Source of the DNA: Maratus speciosus
Lineage: Eukaryota; Arthropoda; Arachnida; Araneae; Salticidae
DNA: 64,000 nucleotides
Direction: 5' to 3'
Assembly: GCA_963932465.1 (NCBI GenBank)
Contig: OZ010786.1
Span: 274,382,411 to 274,446,410, forward strand
Shown: positions 1 to 12,660 of the stretch, in pieces
How the letters are laid out: each line of letters starts with the position of its first letter
How positions within the stretch are numbered: position 1 is the stretch's first letter
Position numbers and translations under genes: made by a program
Notes under the pieces: model-generated
The model's database searches: none
The model's input: the letters and a program-made list of their open reading frames with translations, nothing else
Told to the model about the DNA's origin: nothing

Positions 1-1137
1 GTTCAAAGAATTTTAATGAGAGAAAATGAAACTCTTCGCGACTGGGTTAAGTCTCAAAGTGAAAGATCGACTTACATAAGTAAATCAACTGCTTCTGAAA
101 TATTAAGCTCAATAGGCACAATCTTAGACAAAGCAGATGACAAAATACTTAATGGTAAGTATTATTCTGTAATGGGAGATGAGTCGACGAACATAAACAA
201 TCAAAGTGAATTATCACTAATGGTGCGGCACGTCATCCATGATCCAGTTTGCGAAGTAAAAGAAAGATTTTTGGGCATAATATACTCAGAAAGAACTGAT
301 GCTGAATCAATATTTTTAGCTATAGATGATGCTTTAAAAGAAAAAAATATGTCATATGATAAATTGGTTTCATGTTCTTTTGATGGTGCAGCGAACTTTA
401 GTGGTAGTGTAACTAGTGTTTGTGCTCGTATTTCAGAAGCTAAACAATGCAAAGTGCCTTACATTCATTGCAGATCCCATATTCTATCATTAGCTGTCAC
501 TAATTCAAGAAACAAGACTATAATGATTAAACGATTTTTTCACACAGTTAAAGATATTTATAAACTTTATCATAGTTCTCCTAAGAGAGGAAAAATTTTG
601 CACGAAATACAGAAAGCTTTAGAAGAACCCGTTCAAATCATACCTGAGGCAACGGATATACGCTGGCTTAGCAATTACCGTACTGTTCATGCTGTATTTT
701 TATCCTTTAAATCGATTATGATTGCATGCGAACACATACACAAGGATGGTGCTGATTTAGCAAGTTTAGCTGGTGGTATTCTCTTGGAAATGATTAATAT
801 TAGTTTTATAATCAGTTTAGTCGTTATGGATGAAACACTTAATGCTGTATCAAATTTAAGCAAAATTCTTCAAAAGAAAACTCTTAGCATTTCATTTCTT
901 CCTCAACTTGTTTCTGGAACAGTTGATCACTTGCAAGAAATTGCCAACTTTTGTGATAGTGACAATGATAATAACGAATTGCACATTAAAATTAAAGGTC
1001 TCGAGAGTGATGTATCAGAAATTAAGAGCATAAATTTTAATGACACGAAAAAAAATTGCTTCAAAAGTGCAAAAACTGTTATAGAAAAAATGATTCATCA
1101 AGTTAAAGAAAGATTTAATCCCAACAAAAAGTTTTAG
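1..1137 (+). pseudogene. hAT-family transposase (ZMYM1-like, DUF4371 type), N-terminal/central part, interrupted
   Basis: The frame is open from the first base of the window and runs to a stop at 1137, so the 5' part lies outside. The protein has the hallmarks of the hAT-derived ZMYM1/DUF4371 group: 'MGDESTN' (first acidic residue of the RNase-H-like fold) near residue 53, 'CSFDGAANFSG' near residue 122, and 'HCRSHILSLAV' near residue 150, followed by the helical insertion region. It ends exactly where an inverted-repeat element begins (1118). The missing C-terminal dimerisation domain reappears at 5652-6077 in the same orientation. Family knowledge: such proteins cut and paste hAT DNA transposons. 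Inference: this is a dead autonomous element that may once have mobilised some of the hAT-type MITEs in the window; the alternative, a domesticated host gene, is unlikely given the break. Confidence 0.85.
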
Positions 1138-2082
1138 GTAAAAAAAAAAGCGCCAAGTTCTCCTTAATGTGTCGGCCAGAAAAGGTAGTGATATCTGAAG
1201 TTCGCACAAGGGCACAAGTTAAAAGCCAAACATCCCAAATCTTTCATTGAAAATGGCTTCCTGCGACTTGGCCGTTAATGCCTTCTACAGCATTTCAAAA
1301 TTAATGATTGGAAATTTCGCATTTATGAATTATTTAAATATTAAAATTAATATTAGTATGCAAAGAGGCAAATTCACATAAAGACATTATAAGTAAAAGA
1401 TTTCTTATAAATACCATTCAATTTCAACAAACAATAGTTTTGATTATAGATCATTTAGTCCACATGTGGTTTAATTGCCATTTCATACGGTCTAAAGCTA
1501 AAGTCATTAACGTAAAACCTAAGAAATAAAACAAAATTTACTTTCTTCAAATCTCACAATATGTTACATTGTATTTTATTGTATAATATTGAAATCTTGT
1601 GCATTGACGAAAGAGATTTTTTTCGTTTGAACATTTATTATAGTTTGTTTGCATACATTAAGAGGTATTCGATGTATAAACTGTTAAAAGCTGATACTAA
1701 TTATGTTTTAGAAATTAGGGATATTACCTTCTGAATACAAGTATTTTGTTATATTTAACTTCTAAGCATTTAAATAGACTGAAGTGGTTTAAATGCTTTT
1801 TTTAAATGTGTATTTTATTTCTGTACTTTGTGCCACAAAATGCCTAAAATAATCAAAAAATGTAGTTGTCATGTAGCTTATTTGTACATACTTTACAATT
1901 TGAAAAACCCTCTCGAAGGCATTAACAGCCAAGTCGCAGGAAGCCATTTTCAATGAAAGATTTGGGATGTTTGGCTTTTAACTTGTGCCCTTGTGCGAAC
2001 TTCAGATATCACTACCTTTTCTGGCCGACACATTAAGGAGAACTTGGCGCTTTTTTTTTTACTTAAAACTTTTTGTTGGGAT
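1118..2082. mobile_element. Foldback/MITE-like element with ~170-bp inverted termini inside the hAT gene
   Basis: The left end (1118 to about 1290) and the right end (about 1912 to 2082) are reverse complements over roughly 165-170 bases, including a poly-A/GCGCCAAG block and a 'CTTCCTGCGACTTGGC' block. The 620-base centre is AT-rich and has no coding signal. The hAT reading frame stops 20 bases into the left arm. No target-site duplication was clear at the outermost pair, so the exact termini are approximate. Confidence 0.7.
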
Positions 2083-2152
2083 ATCACTACTTTTTGTATG
2101 TTTTTTCTAGTTTTTTTCTAAGCTATATTAATATTAAAAAAAACTTAAATTT

Positions 2153-2478
2153 CAGTACTTTTATGTTAGCCGGGAGCAAATCTCCTAATTAGCATTTTGT
2201 TTTTTCGCCAATAGTAGTTTTCATTTTTCACACGTGTAAATTAGAAACAATGCTTTGATTTTCAAATAAAATATTTTGGTTTATGTTATTATTTGTTATT
2301 TATTTATTTATTTATTTCTATGTTAAATATTCTATTAAATAAAATGAGGGAAATGCATCTATTTTAAATGAGATGACTGAAAAGTTTATATTTTTAAATG
2401 AAATGAATGCAATGAACAATAGAGTTGGGAACAGTATTTGGCGATTTGCCACTCGCGCCCGGCTAGCATAAAAATACC
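2153..2478. mobile_element. MITE of the GTACTTTT...GCCGGG terminal family
   Basis: The left end reads CAGTACTTTTATGTTAGCC and the right end is its imperfect inverse, finishing in AAAAATACC. The 7-base direct repeat TAAATTT flanks both sides (2146-2152 and 2479-2485). The same terminal motif occurs at 40467-40658 and inside the Helitron at 23416. No coding capacity. Confidence 0.65.
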
Positions 2479-2536
2479 TAAATTTATTTTATTGATTTTT
2501 ACAAATTTATACTTTATTTCCTTTTATATTAAAGTA

Positions 2537-4970
2537 CTAGCCGCCTCTAGCAAGCAGTATTTACCGTATTAATTCCATGTTAAACGTTGCATCATGTTAC
2601 TGTTATTCATAATTTAATTTACTTGCCCATTCTTTCGCCAAGTCGGAAGCTTTTGATAGAGAAATCAAGAACTCTTTGTGATCATGGAAGCACATCATAT
2701 ATTTTGTGTTGTTATGTATTTCATCTTTCGTGACAAATATATCTTAACTCACTTATGCATGTTTCCTTAGCAGTTACGATTCGTTCTCTAATGCGGAAAT
2801 TTTTAATCATATTAAGTAATAATTTCTAATTGAGCTCACTGTCAATTGTTGTATTTTAACTGATACGACTGGGTTCAAGTAAAAGGGTTCTTATGAAATC
2901 CTTTGACGATATCTGCATTTACATTAAACCATATTGATGCTAATATCTTTTTGTTTCATGCTAACCTTTTCAATAGACTCGATTACGGAAGAATAGAACG
3001 TCCACGGGCTCACTGCCATGATCCATTTGAAAATCTATCATTCTTCTCATCTAATCATGTTGAAGAACTAGCCAATTTGCCATGGTTTTAAGTTTTTATC
3101 TAATTTTATTCGAAACCTGAAAACTAAAATGCGAGGAACCGGATTATAGAAGATTCCTTCTAATGGTACATATCGATTAACAGGTTACATATTATAAAAT
3201 TATAATAATCATAAGGAGAATTGTCAGTTTCGGTGCTTTAATAGTTTCTGTAAATACTATTTATATAATACGGAAGTTTCAGCAGAGTAAAGATTAACAA
3301 CATAGTCACAGTAAGTATAATAACAGTACAATATATTAACAATAGCAGAGGTTTTGTGCAGTGGCTACTGGCACTTTGGAAATATTAGTACGTTATATTA
3401 TATATTATTTAACTATTCAGATGATATGCGGAAAAATATAAATAGATGGCTCGCATTAATAATTAACTCATTGAAAAATAGCCAGAAACGTCAAATACTC
3501 GCCAAGCTTGGCGACATTTAACGAAGTGTCACCAAATTTGGTAATATATCATGTCAATTCTCAAATTTGGCGACAAAAAATGTTTTGTTTGTTCTGACGT
3601 CATAATGATGCATATGTATTATTTATTATACACATACCTATAATATGTATGATGCAAATGTATTACGTATTATATGCATATGTATAATATGTATGATGCA
3701 TATGTATAAAGTTCTTTAAGATCACTAAAACGCACTTAAAGGAATAGTGTTCCATAAATAGTAGGGATATTTGCCAGATTGACCAGAGTGCTATTGAGAT
3801 TAGAATTCTGACATTTTTAATAGACCGGGAGGCGTCAGCACACACCATCACCTCATCGAGTTTACAGCTGAAATATTAGGATTAGTTAAAACTAGATTAA
3901 TACATTAAAATGCAACTGGTCTATTAAGTCATATCTTGGTAGAAACAACCTGAAGACCTAATTTTAGTGGGTGACTGATAGGTTTACTATTGTATTTTCC
4001 TGCATCCAAAAGTATGGAGACATGGAGGAATGGGTGCAGGAAAACACAATGGAAAATCCACCAATTAACCGGTAAAATCGGGTCTGTAAGTGGTTTCCAC
4101 AAAGATATGACTTTGCAGACCAGTTACATTTTAATACGCTAATCGATTTTTAACTAGTCCTAAAATTTCAGCCGTCAACTCGATGAGGTGATGATCTGTG
4201 CAGACGCCTCCCGGTCTTTAATAAAATTTGTTTTAAGGAAGTAAAAGATAGAAATATGGACAGATAAACTGAAAGATTTGCCTTAAGATTTTTGTAAAAG
4301 CATATAAAATTTCATTCAGCTTGAAATCATGTAACACCTTTATAACTCAGGCTAATTTTCTGTAATCGAGTTTTGGCAACCAACATATCTATCTGATCTA
4401 TAACTATAATCTTTCTTTTACAGATTTAAAATTAACAATAAATTAACAGTAAGTAGGCTGATAATAAAATATAATAACATTAGCAGCGGACTTCGGACAC
4501 CGCATCTGTCGTACATCGTTAAAGACAGCTTTATTAGTTACACATTTCATTTAATTAAAAGCAGATTTTTAAACTTTCATATGAGAATTAGGATATTTTT
4601 CCACTATAGGGATCTTAGCGTTTTTTAAAAATCTTGGCGCAATTCGGACTTCAGAAACTGAGATATGTTGCCAAATGATATAAACAACTATGAAAACAAA
4701 CCTGATGAACTTATGTTATTTATATATGTATTTATATACATATAAACATTTTATTTTATACACATATAAAATATTGTTTTTTATATACAAATTATTTATG
4801 TTGGTATATAAAAATAAATAAACGGGTTTCTTACATTAAATAAATTGTATACATATGGAAAAAATTGCTTGTGTATATGACACAGTAGATAGGTTGCCAG
4901 AAAATACGTTATTATCAAATTTCTTTTCTCGTCAAGGCTATTTTCTCTATTTCGCCAAGGCTACTATATC
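2537..4970 (-). mobile_element. Degraded Helitron copy (3' end at 2537), with a nested MITE
   Basis: Read on the minus strand, positions 2700-2537 match the last ~190 bases of the Helitron at 23330-24752, ending in the same AGGCGGCTAGT (CTAG then T). Positions 4970-4590 match 23580-23943 of that element. The order is therefore the same but the spacing is about 1.3 kb longer, part of which is the MITE at 3823-4216. The 5' end is not recognisable and the right boundary is approximate. No Rep/helicase coding sequence is present, so the copy is non-autonomous. Confidence 0.55.
3823..4216. mobile_element. Near-complete palindromic MITE, 394 bp, TSD TTTAATA
   Basis: The element begins GACCGGGAGGCGTC and ends with the inverse, GACGCCTCCCGGTC. 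The complementarity continues almost to the centre, so the transcript would fold into one long hairpin. A perfect 7-base duplication TTTAATA flanks it (3816-3822, 4217-4223). No coding capacity. Its insertion explains part of the length difference between the two Helitron copies. Confidence 0.8.
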
Positions 4971-5190
4971 GGAAACATACTGAATTGCGGTTATATTTTG
5001 TTAAATGTTTTATTGTTTTAATATCGTGAATATATCATAACCTATACTGATTAAAATTTTTAGGTATATTCATTTTTTTCTATTTAACAAACATCTTTGG
5101 AAAAGCATATATATAAAGTTTTATTCTGCTTGAAATTACGTGACCCCTTCAAAACTCTGTAATCGAGTATTGGCGACCAACATTGGCACA
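4283..5190 (+). repeat. Pair of ~95-bp direct repeats
   Basis: Positions 4283-4386 and 5100-5190 share a diverged ~95-base unit (AAAAGCATATA...TGCTTGAAAT...CTGTAATCGAGT...GGCGACCAAC). Between them lies the Helitron-derived block 4590-4970. The repeat could mark tandem copies of one element; its class is not recognised. Positions 5191-5651 hold no recognised gene. Confidence 0.5.
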
Positions 5191-5651
5191 ATTGAATGTG
5201 AAGGAACTGTTTACGGCCAAATCAACACCCCCTGTTTTAAGGGTTTAGAGGCGGAAATTCTGTGTTTTCAGATTTTTCTGGTTAATTGTGCTACAAACCC
5301 GACTTACTTGTGAAATTTTATGATTCTACGACTTTTAGAAGTACCTTAGTTATTTGATGATGCGAAGTGAGTCAGTGACAAAAAAGCATTTTTTCGGAAT
5401 TTAATATTTCGAAAACTACTAAATACAGAAACATGAAATCGTGGAACCTTAGTTCAGTTTGACCATACGAACATGTGTATAAAAGAAAAATTTCTATATC
5501 TCTCCCTAAAACGACGTTATGAGGGGGTGAAAAGTATGCTGAAATGGTTCAGGAAAAGGTAGCTTACGGCTTGTGCGAACTTGGCGGACGCACTGCCGTG
5601 CTCCCAGATGATAAAGCACTGCGCTTAATAGAACTATGTGCATTTTTTTGA

Positions 5652-6077
5652 AGTTTTGGAGAATTTGTAAAAATAAATGAAAAGCAATGTAAGGAGCTGT
5701 GCCATCTTTTTGGAATTCAGGAAGAAGATGCAGCAGTGGCAGATCTCCGTTCTTTTAAGTACGTTGCACGCAGTAATTTAGATGATACCAGTACAGATGT
5801 CGCTTCTTTCATTTTAAAAGCTGATATTGGATACGAAGTTTTGATAAAACTTGCCGAGTGTGTATTGTGTGTACCAATTTCAACAGCGAGTGTAGAAAGG
5901 TCATTTAGCACAATGAATAGAATTATGGCAAAACTTAGAAATCGCATGGGGCAGGATACTTTACAATTGTGTATTAAAGTATCTATCAAAGGTGATGAGG
6001 AGCCAACAGATGAATTCATCGATGCAGTGATCACACATTATGCATCTTCGAAACCAAGACGCATTCGCTTAGTTTAA
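5652..6077 (+). pseudogene. hAT transposase C-terminal dimerisation domain (second half of the 5' fragment)
   Basis: The frame is open from 5652 (just after a TGA) to the stop at 6075-6077. There is no good ATG, as expected for an internal fragment. It contains the classic hAT C-terminal block: 'VPISTASVERSFSTMNRI' followed by 'LRNRM' and 'LQLCI', with a short basic tail. It lies 4.5 kb downstream of the first part, on the same strand. Inference: the two parts were one open reading frame before insertion of the 1118-5.6 kb block; a short central stretch appears lost. Confidence 0.85.
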
Positions 6078-7240
6078 AGGTGAGCAATTACAAATTTAAT
6101 ACTGAACTTATGCGATTTATCAAAAACAGTGCTTTATAAGAAGTAAGGATTAGTTTTATACACAAGATGGTTTTACATATAGAATATTATAATTACTATT
6201 TAGTAAATACACATTATATGGTATTATTTATTTAAATTGCTATTAATATTTTATAAAATTAAAGTATTTAAAAAAAGAGTGAAATCTCTATTTCTTTAGT
6301 GGACATGAATGTTACGGAAGATTTATTTTCATTAATATTAAGTAGTTATACTTAAACATAGACGCAGATAGAAGTATACAAATGGGGTTTCAATTTAAAA
6401 TTTTGAAATGTTACATAACTTTTATCTTTCATAAGTTTGAAAATATTGCGGACGTTACAAAATAATTAAAAAATTAAGAGAAAAAAAAATATAAATTTCA
6501 TCTACAGTAAAAGGTTTTGTTGTATCCAAACTAAGCGAAATATATGCAAATGGATATTATGACGTAAAGAAATCACTTACATAAATTTTACTTTTGATTT
6601 TGGATAGCGTGGTACAAAAGATAAATCAATTTATTCATATAAATACATTACAGTGCATTGTACAGGTTCAGTGAAAGTAGTATTTTTAACAGTGTATTGG
6701 AAAATAAAAAGTTTTGGTTAGATGTGTAAATATATTTATCCAAATCAAAAATAATTAAAATTGAATTTTAAAACAAATTGTTTAAGGCTACATCAAGGCG
6801 TCACTTAAATTTTGATATCATATCTTTTAAAACTCATAGTTTGAATTTATGAAAAATGTGAATGATAACGCATCAATGAATAAATCTTTATACATCTTTT
6901 TAAATTTAACATAATTCTTACGCATGTGATTATAAATAAAACAAAAATAAAATGATAAAATAAATATAGCGTCACTTAAAATTTGATATCATTATTTTTA
7001 AGTTCCATATTTAAAATTCTTATAGCAATAAGATAAAGTGCTGCGTCACAAACTTTTAACCCGTTAAGGGTTTTTTTAATTGATCTAATATACTTTTATG
7101 ATCTGTTCTTATGTAATAATCTCATATATAAAGTTACAAACTAATTATTTAAGTTTCCTTCATAATTTTAAATGTATTTCTATTTAATATTCTTAAAATA
7201 AATTTCATTCCTTACTTTGTCTTTCTGATTATTATTGTAG
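6078..7240 (+). other. AT-rich intron sequence of SIRT7 with a short direct repeat
   Basis: No coding signal was found. A unit beginning GCGTCACTTAAA and continuing TTTGATATCAT occurs at about 6793 and again at 6969, 176 bases apart. The end carries a pyrimidine-rich tract and TTGTAG acceptor for the following exon. Confidence 0.5.
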
Positions 7241-7361
7241 GTTCTACGAAGGTACCAGAGTCTATGGGCTACAGATAAGTCTCATGACAAAAGACCTAAA
7301 TTATATATTGTCAATTTACAGTGGACGCCTAAAGACCCACAAGCAACTTTAAAAATTCATG
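7241..7361 (+). CDS. SIRT7: SIRT7 sirtuin deacylase, antepenultimate exon
   Basis: A 121-base exon bounded by TTGTAG and G|GTAATA. It opens in phase 0 and encodes 40 residues starting 'VLRRYQSLWATDK', then 'RPKLYIVNLQWTPKD', then 'LKIH'. The 'YIVNLQWTPKD' block is diagnostic of SIRT7: it is the Rossmann-fold strand and loop that hold the NAD ribose (SIRT6 has NLQPTKHD here). Family knowledge: SIRT7 is a nuclear and nucleolar NAD-dependent histone H3K18 deacetylase/deacylase linked to rRNA transcription. The catalytic His and zinc-binding Cys exons are not in the window and must lie upstream. The exon ends with one base of a Gly codon, completed by GC at 23019. Confidence 0.92.
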
Positions 7362-10287
7362 GTAATATAATCTATATTAAAATATAAAGTTACAGCGTCT
7401 GTGATTTTCAGAAAAACACTCATTTCTAATTTCATTTGACTATTTAGAAAAACTAGGGGATCGTACCCGGGCTTCCCGGGTTAAAGAATATAGGCGAAAA
7501 CATTTTTTTAAATTGAAAACTAATAATTTTTTTATATGCAATAAATTTTTTCGATTTACCACTTGCATTAAAAAAGCATTTCTCATATGGAAAATACGAA
7601 TTATACAATCAAATAAATTTTTTAAGTTTATCAAAAGCGATATTTTCTTATTAGCCGCATACTAAGAGTTATTTGCCAAGATTTTGCTACTTATGGCATC
7701 CTTTTATATTCTGATAATTTCAGAGCTTATACATGTCTGGTAAATTTGTGTTTTATTTATATTATTTTATTTATTTATTCATAGAGAATTTTTTTTAACG
7801 GATATTAGCCGTAAGAAAATGATGAACTCTTTATTTTGTTTTAAGGGCAATCGGATTAATCTTTCGTAATCGAGCTCTGTGGGATATAGATAAATTAAAA
7901 AATATTTCATGCTTTATAATTGTTTTTAAAACCATAGACAATCAGTAAACTGAGATGAACTTTACAAACAAATTCCATTCGAAAAAAAAATCCTATTTGG
8001 TGATCTAAAATTTTAAATTGTACGATTACAAATATGTTAGATTTGTGTTTTTTCAATATTCTTTTATTTGTTTATAAAAGAAGTATTAATTTCGTTAATT
8101 GGTCTTTCACAACTATGTTAGATTGGTGTTTTTTTTAATATTATTCTTTTATTTTTGTTTATAAAGGAAGTATTAATTTCCTTACGCAAAAATAGTCAGA
8201 AACAAATGCTGAAAAATGTTTGTTGCTTTATGTGCAAAATGTTTATTATTATTATGTATTGAAACCGGCACGTGATAAGATAAACTTTAAAAAAATCATG
8301 CTTAAAAATTATTTTAGAAAATATAATGCATCAGTCAATGAATGCAGTTTTTAAACAAATTGCATTTGAAAGTAAATTTTTTTCCCTGTGCAACAAAAAT
8401 TGAAAATGGACGATGGTCAGAAGATTAAAAAATTGTAGTAGCGAAAATTTCAAGACCGAAAACTCAAAACTTGAAGTCGTGATTGTCAACCAAATCTTTT
8501 ATGTGAACAGACACACTCTTTACTTGAGATTTTAATCTCAATTCCAGAAAGAAAAAATTTCCATAATTTATGTTTTTTAGACGCATTTGTGTTAAAATGT
8601 TTAGTTTTATCTAAGAAAGTGATCGTTTCCTTTTAAATATGACTTCATTTTCATTTAATTATGCATTTCGCCTAGTGTCTGAAGCTTAGTATCAGTAAAT
8701 ATGCAGAAGGAAAAACAATATACATATATTTATGAGGAAAGTTGCGTGTTTTCAAAAGCAGTATGTCATTTTCCGTTATTATGCCCCTAATATAATATTC
8801 TGCTCGTAATGGAATTTTGCGCCACTAAACCCTATAGAACAACTTTTATCAACAATTTTGAATTTTTATCAGAAAATAGCATGAATAAAGTTAAAAATAA
8901 CCTCATTATTTCTCTCTTGTCTGCAATAATGAAAGCTATCTAATTTTCATCATTTTGAAGAAATTTCATAAAATGATTTTAAAATTAAAATATTAAAGTG
9001 GGGATATTAAAAAAACAAACAGATAGTGCGATCACCTCTACAAAGGAAGAGCTTTCTGTTTAAAAAAAATATCAGTAAAAAACACACTTGTGTTTTAAAT
9101 TATATAAAATTAGGAAAAATTAAATTAAGCAAATTATGTTATTTTGACAAAATTATAGTAGACTGTCCTAAAGAATGGCATTAAAATTTTATTATTCGAG
9201 AGAATTTTCGACAAAAACTTCAGGAACACAATATTATTTTAAACCACGAATTATTTGTTTGATTGTCTAACTCGGCGAAGCAAATCCATCCAGGCGAGAA
9301 TCATCAATTTCTATAATATAAATCGCTATTATTTACATGTCAACTCTCTTTTATAAAGACACTCTAAATTTTTGTAAAACATTGCATTTTATCAGTGTGT
9401 GATTTCAATTACGTTATTTTCAAAAGAGAAGCATTTTCACCTGTGAAGAATTTCAAAGCAGCTGGGCTGTGAAAATGACGCACTTCTACAAAACATAATC
9501 CAGGTTTAAGAATTAAAATGCACGCTTTTTTATAAAATGACATCATTTGCATCCGCTAAAGCAATCCACTTATACAATACAGTCTTAAACTTCGTCTATA
9601 GAAAAGTGTGCATATGATGGCATTATCACGGAATAACAGACAATATTCTTGACATAGCCCATATTTTAATTTCAACTTTTTTTTTTCAGGTTTTATGAGA
9701 AAATGGCAACAAAAAGATACAGTATCTCCTATTTTCGACTATTTTCCGTTTACTTTCAATGACTTTCAATAGAAATGGGGTACTTTTGTTGCCACGATAA
9801 GAAAAATGGTATTATAAACTACAAAAAAATTAATATCTCAAAAATTAATTGAGATACAGCTTTCAAACAAATTGCATTTAAAAGAGCATTTTTTTATTTA
9901 TACGACGGTGTAAAAATTTAAAATGTGCAATGTTTAGAAGTTTAAAAATTTGCAGTAGAGAAAATTGCAAAACCAAAATTTTATTTCAAATTTCAAAGTG
10001 TTGCCATTCGCAAAATGATGTATGCATTACGCACAGATATGTTTGTCCTTTATAATATAGATAGTCAAAAATAGCATTTAAAATGTTTTTTGTCTGTCTG
10101 TACAGAATAGACTCAGAAGTGGTTGCATAACAAACTCCAAACGTTTCAGGAACAGTTAGAAAATTTTTCTTGCTATAATCTACAGTTTGTCGCATTTTTG
10201 ATATCTAAAATAGTTTTTAGGAAAACAGGGAAAACTGACAGAATCAGTCAATCAACCAATCTTTCAATGCTCAAAATTCCAAGAATC
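7362..10287 (+). other. SIRT7 intron, first part: AT-rich with dispersed repeat copies
   Basis: Part of the 15.7-kb intron 7362-23018 (GT...AG). No gene was seen. A dispersed repeat with an ACAAATTGCATTT core followed by a phrase resembling AAAATTTGCAGTAG occurs near 8340-8480 and 9860-10000, with a weaker copy near 7950-8050. The 7440-7634 minus open frame has no recognisable domain and is treated as chance. Confidence 0.5.
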
Positions 10288-10546
10288 AAGGGTGATTGCG
10301 TTCAGGTAATATACCTGAATTCAGGTATTTATTTCCTTTTTAATACTGGAATTCCAGTTTTTCTGATAGTTAAATTCATAAAATAAGACTAAAATATCAA
10401 TTTCATATGATTTCTAAACGTAATTAATATTTTTCATCATGAAATGATTAGCACCTCTCTGCAATAAATTACATGTTCTCTCTCCATATGAAATCTTTTC
10501 CTCACTAAAATTTCAGGTATTTTTTCATGAACTCGCAATCACCCCT
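10288..10546. mobile_element. Short hAT-type MITE (259 bp)
   Basis: The termini are inverted: AAGGGTGATTGCGTTCA on the left and TCGCAATCACCCCT on the right. The 8-base flanks CAAGAATC (10280-10287) and GAAGAATG (10547-10554) match at 6 of 8 positions. Inside are further CAGGTAT/ATACCTG inverted pieces. No coding capacity. An open frame at 10123-10386 crosses the left boundary and is not a gene. Confidence 0.6.
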
Positions 10547-10554
10547 GAAGAATG

Positions 10555-12104
10555 AACTGATGAATTTTAAGTAATCTTAAAAGGATTGAAAGATCTAATT
10601 CAGATTTATAAATGATAATAATTGTGTTTTTAGCTTCTTACTTATACATTTTAATTTAAAAACTGGATTGGTAAGTACTTTCTCCCAAAAACTTGAAAGA
10701 TCTTTTAAAATGCAATGAGATGAGCAATTCAATGAGTTGCCCTACAGTTGCTAGTCATTGATAAATATGCTAATGTACTTACTGTCATTTATATTATGCA
10801 TACAGAGGTCTGTTAAGGACGAATTTGGGTTCTTTAAAAAAAAATTCTTTGCAATTTTTTTCATCCTTAAACCGGACCTTTTACAAAATTCTTTGACTTA
10901 AAAGCAGTTTGCTGTGGTATCATATCAGATCTTTCGCAAGACTTTTCTATCTCCAACCAAACTCTTTGCAAATTTAGGGATTTAAAAATGAAATCAAACA
11001 CAGGTCCTTAAAACACCTTTCATAAAAACAAGGCCATGTGAAAAAAAGTCTAGTCTGATGCCTGGCATATCGTGTGTTAAAAATTGAGTAATTAATCCAA
11101 ACTTTATAGCAATAATAATTTGCTTGATAGTTCTATGATAGCTTTCAGATTATGCTAATTTTTATCAATAATCTTTTGCTACTTATGCATTTCTGAGATG
11201 CATATCTTTATATCTAGCTTTTTGTATTAAGAATTGAACCTCACATTTTATTATCGATTACTACCAATTATCTTATTTTAATGTTTGGTCTTACTCACCA
11301 AATGTTTATTCTTGTTTTATTCTTTGCCATATTCATAATATTTAGCTCCTCATTATATCACTGTTTTCCTTGTCTCCTGTCAAGAAAAAGGTAATAAAAA
11401 GCTTCGCATTAATTTGCTTTTTAAATAATTGTATGTGTAAATAATAATAAGTCAATGCTATTTATTCTCTAATGTTAATTAATTGAGAAAATTATATTGT
11501 ACAAAATAAATTAATGCTTTAGAAACAAATATAAAACGTTTATATGTAGATTATCATTTTCTTGAATTTTTAATGTCCTTGGTTGTGTTATGTTTTCAGA
11601 TACTTTTTTCTTGTCTTCTGACAAGCACATTATATCGAGGGACTATTGTACTATTTTTCTATGTTCTGGGACTATTTTTCTTATGTTTGAAAGGGAAACA
11701 TCGCTCAATTTTTTCATTTATTTATTTGTACAACATGTCACTTTTGCAATTTTGTGTTAAAAAACAAAATTCAATCAGCTAACTAACCTTACAAGTTACA
11801 ACAGCCATTTTTTTTATCAATGAAATGCATTCTCCAGGAAGATAATGCTGCTTATCTTACCTTACATATGAAACTCTGCAGAAATATTTTACTTCTATGG
11901 ACTTAAACTGGCCTGAATAGCAAATACTCCTGATTTAAATCACATTGTTGGATTATGAGATATTTTCAAAAATGATGTGTGTGAAATTAATAACTAAATT
12001 TTTAAAATGCTATTATTTTAAATAATGCTATTATAAATATGAGATTGATGCAGATGAATAAAATTTAAGACTCACTTATTTGGGTTTAAAAAAGTCTGTG
12101 ATTT
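10555..12104 (+). other. Intronic sequence, one dispersed repeat
   Basis: No gene. A block at about 10805-11015 made of phrases such as ACAAAATTCTTTGACTT and TTTCTATCTCCAA recurs in diverged form at about 19080-19290. The class is unknown. Confidence 0.4.
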
Positions 12105-12660
12105 CAGTTTTGCTTATTGTTTTGTCTCTAAGTCCATAAAGAACATCTTCAATGTTACACAAACTTTGAAGATGAGGTTCTTGAGAATCATGTCTTGAGA
12201 TAAATGTTCTCACAGTTTTAAGTCCATTTAAAGCATCAATGAATGATGGCACAGTCTGTAAAGTCTATTGTCGCTATCGTCAGAAGAAAATATGAAATCT
12301 GAAATCATTAAAAGCTTCAGTTTCTCAAATTATTAACTCGTTATCACAATTGGCATATTCATTGAAATAATTCAGTAACTCCATAATCATTTAAAGAAAC
12401 ACCATCATTCCCCTTACTTTCATTGTCATCTTCAGAAATCTGAGCAATTCCAGCCTTTTGAAAATGGTTGGCGACACAACTTTTAGTTACGTTATTTCAT
12501 GCTAAGGATATCAAATGCAATGCCTTGCTTCTGTTAACTTTCTTTTTACAAGCATCTCCGAAGGCTCTCAAAATGGATTTCAACTAATACTTTGCAGACT
12601 AACTGTTTTCTGTAGGAAATCTTGAAAGAGTGAATCACGCCTAGCTCACACGGTTGGAGT
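12105..12660 (-). pseudogene. Tigger/pogo (DDE_1) transposase remnant
   Basis: Minus-strand translation, in several frames, gives the C-terminal part of a Tigger/pogo-like transposase: 'QPCELGVIHSFKISYRKQLV' from about 12655 downward, then after a frameshift 'WNNVTKSCVANHFQKAGI'-like text (with a stop in place of W), then an acidic segment. In this family the 'QPxDxGVI..FK..YR' block sits near the last catalytic aspartate, and 'CFxKAGF' follows the 'AWxxVs' motif. There are multiple stops and shifts, so the copy is dead. It sits in a SIRT7 intron. Confidence 0.7.

Noticed and set aside
2903..3091. 62-residue frame with plausible composition
   Set aside because: Inside the degraded Helitron copy, no homology recognised, no splice or start support.
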